This document shows positions 26,322-36,086 of a DNA stretch of 64,000 nucleotides, piece by piece. How positions within the stretch are numbered: position 1 is the first letter of the stretch; each line of letters starts with the position of its first letter. Below the pieces are notes generated by a model. It was not told where the DNA came from and did no database searches. It worked only from the letters and a program-made list of their open reading frames with translations. The position numbers and the translations under genes are program-made. The DNA comes from Fuerstiella sp. (GTDB lineage: Bacteria; Planctomycetota; Planctomycetia; Planctomycetales; Planctomycetaceae), in assembly GCA_022447225.1 (NCBI GenBank), contig JAKVAZ010000010.1, forward strand, positions 62,001 to 126,000. The letters are read 5' to 3'.

Positions 26322-29294
26322 ATGCGTCTCAAAAATTTCAGTTCATTTTCTGCAGCAACGTTGGTTATCGGATTGATCTGTGGTTCTCTATTTGCCGCAG
26401 ATCAACAGGAGGGCGAATTGTCTCCGGAATTCGAGACCGACGTGTTGCCGATTCTGAACGAAAAATGCACCCGGTGTCACAACCCCAATGAACTTAAGGC
26501 CGAACTGGATCTGACGACCGGTGAGGGACTGTTCAATGGTGGCGAATCCGGTCAGGTGATCGAGATCGGAAAGCCGGAAGAAAGCATCCTTGTTGAAATG
26601 CTGCATGAGGGCCTGATGCCACCCGAAGGAGAAGGCACCGCACTCACGAACGATGAATTGCACATAATTGAACGGTGGATCGCAGGTGGATCACCGTTCG
26701 CGGACGGGACCCGACCTGAAGACTTTCTCGACCGTATGCAGCTGAACCAGCATGATATTCTGCCGATTATGCTGATCCGCTGTACGTCCTGCCACGGCCG
26801 ACGTGTCCGGAAGGGTGAACTCGATCTCAGAACCCGGGAATCGATGTTGAAGGGTGGAAAATCAGGTCCGGCAATCGTGCTCGGTAAGCCTGAGGAGAGT
26901 TTGCTTTTGCAACGGATTCATGCCGGGGAAATGCCTCCGCGTGATCAACTGATTATCGCAGGCGTCCTGCCAATCACCTCATCTGAGGTCGAGCAGATCG
27001 CAAACTGGATCAGTCTCGGTGCCCCAACTGTTGATATCGTGCCGGATGTTGCGACGAGTGAACCGGATCGGATGGTCACAGATGAGGATCGTCAGCACTG
27101 GTCCTTTCAACCGCTGCCGGCCAGTATTGATGTTCCTCAGTCAAACGGTGCAGGCGATCACCCGATCGATGCATTCGTGATGAGACAACTGCGAACAAAC
27201 AACCTGTCGTTTAATCCGGCAGCGGACAGGGGAACGTTACTGAGAAGAATGTGCTTTGATCTGACCGGGCTTCCTCCGAAAGTGGAACTGATTGATTCAT
27301 TTGTTGAAAGTAATGACGCGACGGAATATGAGAGAACCATCGATCGCCTGCTTGATTCTCCCCGTTATGGAGAACGGTGGGGGCGTTTCTGGCTGGACGC
27401 TGCCGGCTACTCTGATTCAGAAGGAAAAAGAAGTTCCGATCCTGTCAGAAGGTACGCGTACCGCTACCGCGACTATGTGATCCGCGCATTCAATGAAGAC
27501 AAACCGTACTCCCGATTTCTATTGGAACAGATTGCAGGTGACGAGCTGGCGGACTATTCCGATCCGAACCGACTGACACCCGAAGTGATTGATAACCTTG
27601 TTGCAACCGGGTTCCTGCGAATGGCACCTGACGGGACCGGTTCAGACGTTGTCAACTTTGTCCCTGAACGGATGGAAGTTTTGGCCGACGAAATCGACAT
27701 CCTGGGATCCACGGTGCTGGGACTCACACTCAAATGTGCCCGCTGCCACAGCCACAAGTATGACCCCCTCCCTCACCGCGACTATTACCGGCTGGTCGCT
27801 GTCTTTCAGGGGGCGTTCGATATCCATGACTGGCTCAAGCCCACAAGTGCTGCGGGCCAGTCGGATGGTCACTTCGAGGCTCGTACGCTGGACGTTGCCT
27901 TTCCATGGCAGCGGCAGGCCGTCGCAGAACACAATCAGAAATTTCAGCCCCAAATTGACCGTGAAAACGAGCGTTTGAAATCCGCGAAAGCAGCCGCTCA
28001 GAAAGAGAAACTTGACACAGAGCTTGCGCGCCTGCCGGAAACAATCCGCGATAAAGTTCGAATTGCTGTGAACACGGCGGAAAAGGACAGGCTTGAGGAT
28101 CAGAAGCAGCTTGTTGCAGATTACGGATCACGGCTGAAGCTTACGGATGATCAGCTTAAGAACACGCCCACGTATAAAAAGGTGTTCGACGAGGTCAACG
28201 CGGCGATTAAGTCGATCAGGGCCGACATGCAGGAAGTGCCTCAGATTCGGGCTTTGTGGGATCGTGGCGAACCCTCCCCAACCTACGTTTTTCGACGCGG
28301 TGATTATCAACAGCCCGGACGACTGGTTGGTCCGGGAGTTCCCGCTGTTCTGACCGACGGCAGGACACCGTTTGAGCCGGTCGAGCCGTGGCCCGGGGCT
28401 GGAAAAACGGGACGACGACTGGCTTTCGCCAGATGGTTGATCCAACACGATCATCCGCTCACAGCGAGGGTTATGGTGAACCGTATCTGGAAACACCACT
28501 TTGGACGCGGCATTGTCGCGTCACTGGACAATTTCGGAAAACTGGGCGACCGACCGACTCATCCGGAACTGCTTGACTGGCTGGCCCGGGAATTCGTCAA
28601 CAGTGGCTGGAGCGTCAAACACATGCATCGCCTGATCCTGACGTCGCGAACATGGCGGCAGTCGTCAGTCGTCTCAGACGACCACCTTGCTGTCGATCCT
28701 GACAACAAATGGATCTCTCGGATGTCCCTGCGCCGAATGGAAGCGGAAGAAATTCGCGACACACTGATTTGTATCGCCGATGCGCTCGATGATACGCCAT
28801 TTGGCAAACCGGACGAGGTCAGTGTCGCGAGCGACGGTCTGGTCATGGCTGTTCCCCGGAAAGAGAAATACCGCCGAAGCGTCTATCTCCGCCAGCGTCG
28901 AAAGGAGATGCCAACGTTTCTGGAGACCTTTGATTTGCCGCAAATGAACCCGGCTTGCCAGATTCGCGCCAATTCCAATGTTGCGCAACAGGCGTTGTAC
29001 CTGCTGAACAACCAGATGGTGCGGAGTCTGTCCGCTCGTTTTGCGGCAGGTCTTGATGAAACAGCAATGGAGTCGGATTCGAAAATTCAACGCCTGTATC
29101 TTGCGGCTTTGTCCCGGCGACCGACTCAGGAAGAACTGGATTTTGGACGCAGAACGCTCGGCGAACTCGAAGAAAAATGGGCTGAATACTCTTCTGAACA
29201 AACTGAAGAAAAGAATGGTGATCCTGCACAGGAAGCGCTTCGTGTTTACTGTCACACGATTCTTAATTCCGCCGGATTTCTGTACATTGACTAA
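26322..29294 (+). CDS. DUF1549/DUF1553 protein with two tandem PSCyt1 heme domains
   Basis: This 990-residue protein has a signal peptide (to about residue 25, GSLFAA) and then two PSCyt1 domains in tandem. The first (about 32-130) has CTRCH at Cys49-Cys52-His53; the second (about 140-245) has CTSCH at Cys154-Cys157-His158 and the block LKGGKSGPAIVLGKPEES. The second is the one closest to the single PSCyt1 of the gene at 22142, so the first looks like an added domain. DUF1549 carries a third motif, CARCH, at Cys472. A charged helical linker (about 540-640) precedes DUF1553, which ends NSAGFLYID. The three CxxCH motifs suggest up to three covalently bound hemes, if the internal one is used. 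It is followed by a DUF1501 gene 85 bases later. Confidence 0.92.
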   Translation: MRLKNFSSFSAATLVIGLICGSLFAADQQEGELSPEFETDVLPILNEKCTRCHNPNELKAELDLTTGEGLFNGGESGQVIEIGKPEESILVEMLHEGLMPPEGEGTALTNDELHIIERWIAGGSPFADGTRPEDFLDRMQLNQHDILPIMLIRCTSCHGRRVRKGELDLRTRESMLKGGKSGPAIVLGKPEESLLLQRIHAGEMPPRDQLIIAGVLPITSSEVEQIANWISLGAPTVDIVPDVATSEPDRMVTDEDRQHWSFQPLPASIDVPQSNGAGDHPIDAFVMRQLRTNNLSFNPAADRGTLLRRMCFDLTGLPPKVELIDSFVESNDATEYERTIDRLLDSPRYGERWGRFWLDAAGYSDSEGKRSSDPVRRYAYRYRDYVIRAFNEDKPYSRFLLEQIAGDELADYSDPNRLTPEVIDNLVATGFLRMAPDGTGSDVVNFVPERMEVLADEIDILGSTVLGLTLKCARCHSHKYDPLPHRDYYRLVAVFQGAFDIHDWLKPTSAAGQSDGHFEARTLDVAFPWQRQAVAEHNQKFQPQIDRENERLKSAKAAAQKEKLDTELARLPETIRDKVRIAVNTAEKDRLEDQKQLVADYGSRLKLTDDQLKNTPTYKKVFDEVNAAIKSIRADMQEVPQIRALWDRGEPSPTYVFRRGDYQQPGRLVGPGVPAVLTDGRTPFEPVEPWPGAGKTGRRLAFARWLIQHDHPLTARVMVNRIWKHHFGRGIVASLDNFGKLGDRPTHPELLDWLAREFVNSGWSVKHMHRLILTSRTWRQSSVVSDDHLAVDPDNKWISRMSLRRMEAEEIRDTLICIADALDDTPFGKPDEVSVASDGLVMAVPRKEKYRRSVYLRQRRKEMPTFLETFDLPQMNPACQIRANSNVAQQALYLLNNQMVRSLSARFAAGLDETAMESDSKIQRLYLAALSRRPTQEELDFGRRTLGELEEKWAEYSSEQTEEKNGDPAQEALRVYCHTILNSAGFLYID

Positions 29295-29367
29295 CCACCC
29301 TGTGACCATTGGAGATTCAGGTTTTTGATTTACCTGAACCATGGTGTTCAAGCGGCTGTGAAGCCCT

Positions 29368-29373
29368 GGGGAG
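29368..29373 (+). promoter_or_regulatory. Shine-Dalgarno supporting a GTG start
   Basis: GGGGAG six bases before the GTG at 29380 fixes the start of the last DUF1501 gene of the operon; there is no ATG nearby in frame. Confidence 0.65.
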
Positions 29374-29379
29374 ACTGAC

Positions 29380-30867
29380 GTGCTGTTTCAAAATCACGAC
29401 GCGGCTCAATCGCGGCGGCGGTTCTTTCACCGAGCTGCCCATGGCACGATGGGAGCCGCACTGGCGTACCTTGCCAATCGTGACGCTACCGGACGCGATA
29501 CGATTTCCGGTGTCGATGGCATTCGACCCGCGACCGACGGTCCTCGGCGGATTTATGACTTCCAGCCGCGCCAGACTCACTTTCCGGCGAAGGCCAAAGC
29601 TGTGATCCACCTGTTCATGAACGGTGGGCCAAGTCAGGTCGATCTGTTTGATCCGAAGCCTGAACTGGACCGGCGTCACGGCCAGCCGTATTTCAATGAG
29701 ATCGCTCAGGATGTGTCATCCCCGGAGTCGGCAGGTGGACTGCTGCGAAGTCCGTTTCAGTTTGATCGGTACGGAGAGAGTGGCGCATGGGTTTCCGATG
29801 TGATGCCGCATCTTCAAAAGCATGTCGATAAAATCGCCATTATCCGGTCGATGTACAATTCACACTCGAACCATGAACCCGCATTATTCAAGATCCATTC
29901 CGGTCGACTGCTGCCGGGGAGACCTTCCGTCGGCGCATGGATTGCCTACGGTCTGGGAAGTGTCAATCAGAACCTTCCTGCATACGTTGTTCTGGATGAC
30001 CCGCTTGGACTGCCCGTCAATACGGTGCAAAGCTGGCAGAACGGCTTTCTTCCCCCGGTCTACCAGGGAACTCGCATTCGTTCACAGGGTTCCCCCATCC
30101 TGAACCTTCACGCACAGAATGCGGATCCGGATCCGATTGTCCGGATGCAGCGTGACCTGTTGCGCCGAATTGACAACATTCATCGAAAGCAGCGACCCAA
30201 CAATCTGGAACTGGATGCAAGAATCAGCAGCTACGAGCTCGCTGCCCGAATGCAGCTTGAAGCAGCAGACGTTCTTGATATCAGCCAGGAGTCCCAGGCA
30301 ACACTGAAAGCATATGGCGTTGGTAACGAGACGACCGATTCCTACGCTCGACGGTGCATTATGGCACGCCGTATGGTCGAACGTGGTGTGAGGTTCGTGC
30401 AACTGTACATCAATGGCCAGATCTGGGATAACCATTCGGATATCAGCAATGCGCTTCCGTCGGCCTGTAATCGCACGGACCAGCCCGTGGCCCAGCTGCT
30501 TGAGGACCTTCAGCAACGTGGGCTTCTGGACGACGTTCTTGTCGTCTGGGGAGGAGAATTCGGTCGACTTCCGATCGCTCAGGTGAGCGATAAAACCAAG
30601 ATGAAGGTGGCCGGCCGCGACCACGGTCCACGTGGGTTTTCACTTTGGATGGCCGGCGGGGGAATCAAACCTGGAGTCAGTTACGGTAATACCGACGATC
30701 TTGGCTTCGCAGCCGTCGAGAACCCGGTCAGTATTGCTGACTGGCATGCCACAATCCTCCATCAGCTCGGGCTCCACCACGAAGATCTGTTCTTCGAACG
30801 AAACGGACTGAAGGAAAAGTTAACCGACACCTTCAAGCCGCGCATCGTCCGGGAGATTCTGGTTTAG
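29380..30867 (+). CDS. DUF1501 protein (pair with the 26322 gene)
   Basis: This 495-residue protein starts at GTG 29380, preceded by GGGGAG with six bases of spacing. The Tat-type signal is QSRRRFFHRAAHGTMGAALAYL. DUF1501 blocks are HLFMNGGPSQVDLFDPKPEL, IRSMYNSHSNHEPALFKIHSG, GGEFGRLPIAQ, GRDHGPRGFSLWMAGGG and DWHATILHQLGLHHEDL. Block order and wording are almost the same as in the gene at 24819, which points to duplication of the whole pair. It is the last gene of the operon; no strong terminator was found immediately after it. Confidence 0.92.
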   Translation: MLFQNHDAAQSRRRFFHRAAHGTMGAALAYLANRDATGRDTISGVDGIRPATDGPRRIYDFQPRQTHFPAKAKAVIHLFMNGGPSQVDLFDPKPELDRRHGQPYFNEIAQDVSSPESAGGLLRSPFQFDRYGESGAWVSDVMPHLQKHVDKIAIIRSMYNSHSNHEPALFKIHSGRLLPGRPSVGAWIAYGLGSVNQNLPAYVVLDDPLGLPVNTVQSWQNGFLPPVYQGTRIRSQGSPILNLHAQNADPDPIVRMQRDLLRRIDNIHRKQRPNNLELDARISSYELAARMQLEAADVLDISQESQATLKAYGVGNETTDSYARRCIMARRMVERGVRFVQLYINGQIWDNHSDISNALPSACNRTDQPVAQLLEDLQQRGLLDDVLVVWGGEFGRLPIAQVSDKTKMKVAGRDHGPRGFSLWMAGGGIKPGVSYGNTDDLGFAAVENPVSIADWHATILHQLGLHHEDLFFERNGLKEKLTDTFKPRIVREILV

Positions 30868-31268
30868 GCGGTGGTGCCTAACGGTGGACGGCTCAGTTCG
30901 GAGTGCTAACGTCCGGTTCGCGATCTGACGCAGGAAGTTGGGGGACTCACGTCTCCCGCTCACCAGGGTAATTTGGTGGTGTTGCTCACCATTGTGCGTC
31001 AATCAGCAATCCGTTGAAGGCCGTTTTTCCTGCTGATTTCTCTACAGCAGCCGTTTCAGACAGCACGCGGTTGCCTGAAACGAGTGGGGGATGACGACTG
31101 TTGTTCGAATTTGCGGCCTTTATGTTTACAGATACCGGATCTTCGTATCCGTGATTGGTGTCAGTGCTGAGAACCTCGCTTGGTGTTTCGCAGCCGGAGT
31201 GACTCCGCGGTGTGCTGATCAATTTCGGTACCAGTCAACTTTGAGGAACCATCGTGTTAACCCTGAAA
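30868..31268. other. Intergenic region between convergent genes with one inverted repeat
   Basis: This 401-base stretch lies between the DUF1501 gene (+) and the DUF1559 gene (-). CGTTTCAG (31052-31059) and CTGAAACG (31075-31082) form a perfect 8-base-pair inverted repeat around 15 bases, a possible terminator stem. A 78-codon minus-strand frame (30986-31222) just downstream of the DUF1559 gene has no recognised features and is not called. Confidence 0.45.
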
Positions 31269-32300
31269 TCAGAATTCCCCCGTGATTTCTCCTCCGGCAC
31301 GTGTTCCCACGGCCCGCCAGATATTCAGGTCAATGTTTTCTGAAACGGAACGGACCGAGCCGTCGACGAGAGCTGCCTGCACGATACCGGGGTGGTGACT
31401 GCGAGACGTAATCACAGCATAGCTGGCGTTTCCGCTGATGCCCTGGTTGCCTTCCTGCCATGAGTTGTAGTCGCAGTCAAATGTCTGCGAGCCATCGGTA
31501 CATGGAACGACAGAATTGGGAGTCATGACGGTAGTGAAACCATGATGATGGACGCGTCCGTCAGGCCATTCGGTATGCCCCGTGTTTTTGAACTGGATGC
31601 CACTGGCGGCTGCGGCTTCTGCCTCTTCGATTCCGGCCGGCACAGCTGTTGTCGCCGGTCCGCCGTTGCGTCGATACGGTTGCCATGCCTTGACTTCACT
31701 GACCAGCAGTGTGTTACTGAACCCGTCGGTGATTGCTGCCGCACTTAGCCCGGCATTCGGGAAGAAGACTCCGTCTCCACCGTTTCCTGTTACCGGGTCA
31801 TAGACAAACCAGGTGCCAAAATTAAATCCGTAGTTGGTGGGATAAAGAGTAACTTTACCACTCCCAGGATCCCGTGCTTCGTCACTTCGAGGATCTGAGG
31901 GACAGACGTAGACAGGAATCTTCAGGCCGTCGATTGCTGTCTGAAAGTCCCAGGCTTCGGTTAGATCCACGGAATTATACAGATTGCTTTGGTCGAGAAA
32001 CGGCAGGATACGGCCATGCACGCTCCACGAGCCATTGTTTCCGGTTACCGTGATTTCAGGATTGATACAGGCACTGGGTGGCAGTACCAGAGCCACTTCC
32101 ATGTAGTTGTGAACTGCCAGGGAAATCTGTTTTAGGTTGTTTTTGCATGTCGTTCTTCGGGCAGCTTCCCGAGCCTGCTGCACCGCCGGCAACAGCAGCG
32201 ACAACAGAATCGCGATGATGGCGATGACCACGAGAAGCTCAATCAGAGTAAATCCTCGCTGTTGTGACCGGTCACCAGTTCGTATTGCATTCCTCAACAT
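31269..32300 (-). CDS. DUF1559 domain pseudopilin-like protein
   Basis: The protein has the type IV pilin/type II secretion prepilin signature [18 protein letters not shown] followed by [20 protein letters not shown], the classic planctomycete DUF1559 start. The prepilin peptidase would cut after the Gly of RGF. The DUF1559 domain fills the rest, with [23 protein letters not shown]-like and the C-terminal H-x-G-G-x-x-A-like segment [18 protein letters not shown]. The start is taken as ATG 32300 (343 residues) because the prepilin leader is then short; an ATG at 32390 would add 30 residues, and neither has a strong ribosome site. Families of this type occur in large numbers in planctomycetes and are thought to form pseudopilus-like or surface structures; the exact role is not known. 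Confidence 0.92.
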   Translation of the reverse strand: MLRNAIRTGDRSQQRGFTLIELLVVIAIIAILLSLLLPAVQQAREAARRTTCKNNLKQISLAVHNYMEVALVLPPSACINPEITVTGNNGSWSVHGRILPFLDQSNLYNSVDLTEAWDFQTAIDGLKIPVYVCPSDPRSDEARDPGSGKVTLYPTNYGFNFGTWFVYDPVTGNGGDGVFFPNAGLSAAAITDGFSNTLLVSEVKAWQPYRRNGGPATTAVPAGIEEAEAAAASGIQFKNTGHTEWPDGRVHHHGFTTVMTPNSVVPCTDGSQTFDCDYNSWQEGNQGISGNASYAVITSRSHHPGIVQAALVDGSVRSVSENIDLNIWRAVGTRAGGEITGEF

Positions 32301-32441
32301 ACTTGTCAGATAACTTCGGGGAGCTGTCGCGGCAGACAAATAAATTGGAGGTGCGATCGCAGCACCTCTGTTCACTGATGTTATACGCATACTGAAGGAT
32401 AGTGCACAAATTCCGGCGGACTTGCGACTTCATCCCGCGAT

Positions 32442-34115
32442 TCACCTGTGGCGCACATCAATCAGATCCACTTCTTCAAACTTACCGATACTCATATTTG
32501 ATCCACCCACTGCGATCAGATGGTTGTCATCCAGCGGCAGCAGCCGGTGAAAGAATCGTGGTGTCAGTCCGGTTGCGACGACGTCCCATCGTGAACCGTC
32601 AGATGATAATCGCTGCAGGTGGCCCGTGACTGTCGTCACGTACAGTGATCCGCCGGTTGCAAAAGCGGATGCTCCAAACCCGGTCATCCGGCCGGACGAC
32701 AGTTCCTGCTCCTGCTTTTGTCCCTCACTTGCTGCGTCTGGCTGTTGAACAAACAGTGAAGGTCCTTCGGACCATTCTCCCGTCGCCGGATCGTACACCG
32801 CCACCGCTGTCGTGGGACCGTCTTTTTTTTGCATTCCGCCAATGACATACAGTCGGCCGTGATGAGCCGCCAGGGCAAGAGCCCGTCGCTGAAACGGCGG
32901 GTCGGTAATCGCTTCCCACTTCAGGTTTGCCGCGGTCAGATTGAGCTTCCATGCCGTAGTCTGCCATGTGGTATCGCCGTCACCCATCATCCAGCCACCG
33001 ACAACATAAATGCAGTCGCCAACGACGGCCGCGTCATGGGAAGAACGGCGTTCCGGCAGAGGTGGCAGTTGTTCCCACGTACCGAGGGCCGGGTCAAAAC
33101 CGGCGACGCAGTCCTGTGAATGCAGATCGTGTTCTTCGCCTTCGGAATTGAGTGCCGTAAAACCGCCAATGCGGTAGAGTTTTCCGCCATGAGTCACCAG
33201 AGCAAGACCCTGCAGGTGAGGTCCCGTTGCAATCGTGGACCATTGACCGGTCTTCAGGTCCAGTCGTGTCAGTTCATTGGATTGTTCTTCAGTAGAATAA
33301 GAGTGAGCATTCCCGGTATGACCCCCGTACATGTAAATTTGGCTGTTCACAACGGCCGCACCAAAGCTGGTCACCGGTCGCGGCAGGTTTGGGAGCCCGG
33401 TCGCCACAGTCGATAAACCAGACTCCGGTATTGAAAGAGCAATGGTGCAGTAGTGTCGGGTTTCCGGATATTTCTTTCCGCTAAGTTCGCCTGCGTTTTT
33501 CTGGATATGCCGCACCAGGACAGAGTGGATTCCGGAATCCGTCACCGCAAAAACGGCTTCACCTTTTGGACTGGTGTTGCCTGTAAATTCACCCATACCG
33601 GGGCGGGTAACGGTCACCCTTGCACCGGCAGCCGGTTTTTCGTCGAACAGTACTCTCAGTGTCACCGAACCATTGGCAAGTGCGGGATGAATGTCCAGAC
33701 GCAGGTCATCAGCGGTAACCGCCGTTGTCCACGCAAAATCGGTGACGTCGGGGCCGCCTTTCGCGTAGTATTTAAGTCGAAAGACCTGGTCACCTCGATC
33801 CATCACTCCAAAGTCATAGGAAGTAACCACAAGATTGTGCCCCGTGAATTTTGTGGTCCCCTTCAAAGTTGTGTCCGTACGTGCGATTGGCAGGTCGACT
33901 GCTGCCGCATTGCCGGACACATTTTGCAGGCGTAAATTGCTTAGCTGCGATAAAAAATCGGTACTGTTGTCGAGAGCGTCCTCACCAAAATAGACGTGAA
34001 TAACCGACGGCCCATCTGTATCCGTCCTGGGGATCAGCCAGATGAAATGAGCCAGTGTCGTATTGCACATACTTGTGGGGAGTAGTGCTAAAATGACCAC
34101 GAGAGTTCGGATCAT
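32442..34115 (-). CDS. Exported protein with DUF4198-like N-terminus and Kelch repeats
   Basis: This 557-residue protein has a signal peptide (MIRTLVVILALLPTSMC, ending near TTLAH). Residues about 22-230 resemble the DUF4198/CbiK-like domain of periplasmic metal-related proteins (HFIWLIPRTDTDGPS, VRVLFDEKPAAGARVTV). The C-terminal half (about 245-555) is a Kelch beta-propeller with repeats carrying the paired GG and spaced Y/W: IYMYGGHT, LYRIGGFT, IYVVGGWM, LYVIGGMQ and a final HLIAVGGSN. The ATG at 34115 has AGGA eight bases upstream. Kelch domains usually bind ligands or partners, and the combination here suggests a surface binding protein; function is not established. A run of eight T at 32823-32830 (A8 on the coding strand) lies within it. 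Confidence 0.83.
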   Translation of the reverse strand: MIRTLVVILALLPTSMCNTTLAHFIWLIPRTDTDGPSVIHVYFGEDALDNSTDFLSQLSNLRLQNVSGNAAAVDLPIARTDTTLKGTTKFTGHNLVVTSYDFGVMDRGDQVFRLKYYAKGGPDVTDFAWTTAVTADDLRLDIHPALANGSVTLRVLFDEKPAAGARVTVTRPGMGEFTGNTSPKGEAVFAVTDSGIHSVLVRHIQKNAGELSGKKYPETRHYCTIALSIPESGLSTVATGLPNLPRPVTSFGAAVVNSQIYMYGGHTGNAHSYSTEEQSNELTRLDLKTGQWSTIATGPHLQGLALVTHGGKLYRIGGFTALNSEGEEHDLHSQDCVAGFDPALGTWEQLPPLPERRSSHDAAVVGDCIYVVGGWMMGDGDTTWQTTAWKLNLTAANLKWEAITDPPFQRRALALAAHHGRLYVIGGMQKKDGPTTAVAVYDPATGEWSEGPSLFVQQPDAASEGQKQEQELSSGRMTGFGASAFATGGSLYVTTVTGHLQRLSSDGSRWDVVATGLTPRFFHRLLPLDDNHLIAVGGSNMSIGKFEEVDLIDVRHR

Positions 34116-34608
34116 GTTCTTTGTCCTGAATCAAACAGTAACCAGGGAATGCAGCAAACGCATTTTAGCAGATTTGCGAAAACGCAGCCCACTTGCTTTG
34201 TCGTCTGTTGTGCGTTTTCGTTGAGTGGACAGTCCTGCAAATGTATTCTGTCTTACGGGTTGAACTGGAACATGAGTTGAGCGTCGAAAACACGTTTTTC
34301 AGACGAGCGGCCAGGGCTGAATCAGGGCCTCAAAAATAAACCGGCATTGGCTTGGTGCGGGGACTCCTGCTGGTCGTGTGTGTTCATTCACCCAGGTTGC
34401 GAACAGCACGACTGGCAGTGCACCTGCAGAGCATATCGACAGGTGCCACACCCGGCAGGAATGTTCCACGAATCGGTTGAACGCCCAATTGTACCCGGAA
34501 ACCGTTCTTAACCCGGCAAACACAAGAGTACAACTTTTCTGTCCGAACGATAGACTGTGTTGACTTGGATATCTTTCGCTTTATTTCTTCAAATTCAATG
34601 ACCCTGAC
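34116..34608. other. Divergent intergenic region
   Basis: This 493-base stretch separates the Kelch protein (-) from the PQQ-propeller protein (+). A 74-codon minus-strand frame within it has no signal, domain or ribosome site. No RNA gene was seen. Confidence 0.45.
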
Positions 34609-35877
34609 ATGTTGAGTTTTTCAGACCAAATCCGATTACTTGCGGCAGCAATTCTGTTGGTTGCCGGCTCTGCTGAATCTGCTGACTGGACCGAATTTCG
34701 TGGTCCCAACGGCCAGGGGCATGCGAAAGCGACCGAACTGCCTGTGAGCTGGAGTGAAAGTGAGAATATTGCGTGGAAGGTTGACCTGCCGGGGGCAGGC
34801 TGGTCTTCACCTGTTGTTGCGGACGGTCGGGTTTATATGACCACCGCTGTGGTCGACGGTACCGGTGAGAACGTAGTCCGATCGCTGCGCTGTCTTTGCC
34901 TGAACGCCGAAAACGGAGCAATCGTTTGGAATAACGAAGTGTTTGGCCAGCAGGGCACCGAAGTGGAAATTCACAACAAAAACAGCCATGCGAGTGCTAC
35001 TCCTGTGCTGGATGGAGACCGGCTGTATGTTCACTTTGGCCCGCACGGTACAGCGTGTCTGAATGTTGATGGTTCTGTGATCTGGAAAAATCAGAATCTG
35101 GTGTATGCGTCCGTGCATGGTAATGGTGGGTCGCCAGCTCTTGCCGACAACATTCTGATCATGTGTTGTGACGGAAGAGATAAGCGATTTGTTGTCGGAC
35201 TGGACAAACTGACGGGCAGAGAGATCTGGCGAACCGATCGGGAACTTGAACCAGCGAGTGGGTTCAGCTTTTCCACGCCTACGCTTCTGAATGCTGAGGG
35301 TCGATTGCAGGCGATTTGTCCCGGGAGTGGGGGAGTCTGGTCATACGACCCGAAAACCGGCAGGCAACTGTGGCGAGTTGCTTACGGTGAAGGTTATTCG
35401 GTTGTTCCCCGGCCTGTTGTGGGGCATGGAATGGTGTACGTGTGCAGCGGGTATGGCGACCGGCAGTTATTTGCCATTGATCCGACCGGCCACGGGGAGG
35501 TGTCGGACTCTCACGTGAAATGGAAGAGAAAAAAAGCTGTACCCCGTTGCTCGTCGCTTTTGGTGATTGGTGACGAGGTCTATATGGTCGATGATGGGGG
35601 TATTGCCAGTTGCGTGGACGCGGTTTCCGGAAAAGTTCACTGGCAGCACAGACTTTCAGGCGAGTATTCTGCATCTCCATCGTTTGCCGATGGTATGATT
35701 TACTTTCAAAATGAGACAGGGGTCACCACCGTTGTCAAACCCGGCTTGGAATACGGTGAAGTTGCGAAGAACAAACTTGGTGACGGCAAAGAACGCACGT
35801 TTGCCTCATTTGCGTTCCTGCAGAATGCCATTCTGCTTCGTAGTGAACTGCATCTTTATTGTATTCAGAAATTGTAG
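34609..35877 (+). CDS. Exported PQQ-like beta-propeller protein
   Basis: This 422-residue protein has a signal peptide (MLSFSDQIRLLAAAILLVAGSAESA) followed directly by DWTEFRGPNGQGHA, the typical start of planctomycete outer-membrane-assembly-like PQQ propellers. Propeller blades show the repeated 'G.x.W' tryptophan motif: ENIAWKVDLPGAGWSSP, ENGAIVWNNEV, GREIWRTDRE, GRQLWRVAYGE and GKVHWQHRL. BamB-like and dehydrogenase-like functions both exist in this fold. No catalytic Ca/PQQ site could be assigned, so a structural or ligand-binding role is as likely as an enzymatic one. It lies 209 bases upstream of a DUF1501 gene in the same direction. Confidence 0.87.
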   Translation: MLSFSDQIRLLAAAILLVAGSAESADWTEFRGPNGQGHAKATELPVSWSESENIAWKVDLPGAGWSSPVVADGRVYMTTAVVDGTGENVVRSLRCLCLNAENGAIVWNNEVFGQQGTEVEIHNKNSHASATPVLDGDRLYVHFGPHGTACLNVDGSVIWKNQNLVYASVHGNGGSPALADNILIMCCDGRDKRFVVGLDKLTGREIWRTDRELEPASGFSFSTPTLLNAEGRLQAICPGSGGVWSYDPKTGRQLWRVAYGEGYSVVPRPVVGHGMVYVCSGYGDRQLFAIDPTGHGEVSDSHVKWKRKKAVPRCSSLLVIGDEVYMVDDGGIASCVDAVSGKVHWQHRLSGEYSASPSFADGMIYFQNETGVTTVVKPGLEYGEVAKNKLGDGKERTFASFAFLQNAILLRSELHLYCIQKL

Positions 35878-36086
35878 TCACAACATTGTCACGGAATGAT
35901 TTTGAGGTGGTCAGAAGTCCGTTGAGCAGTATGTGCGGACCCAGCCTCGGTTCGTTTTTGGCAAACTCCAACCGGTTGTGCTGACAACTCAATGAGTCGT
36001 TGATACCTGAATCAATTCATATCTGAATAAAATAAACGGCGCAGAAATCTCCAGGGCGCCAACGTAACAACTGTCGGAACATCCTC

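Noticed and set aside
30986-31222. A 78-codon minus-strand frame just downstream of the DUF1559 gene
   Set aside because: DUF1559 genes are often followed by a small lipoprotein gene, but this frame has no signal peptide or lipobox and no ribosome site.
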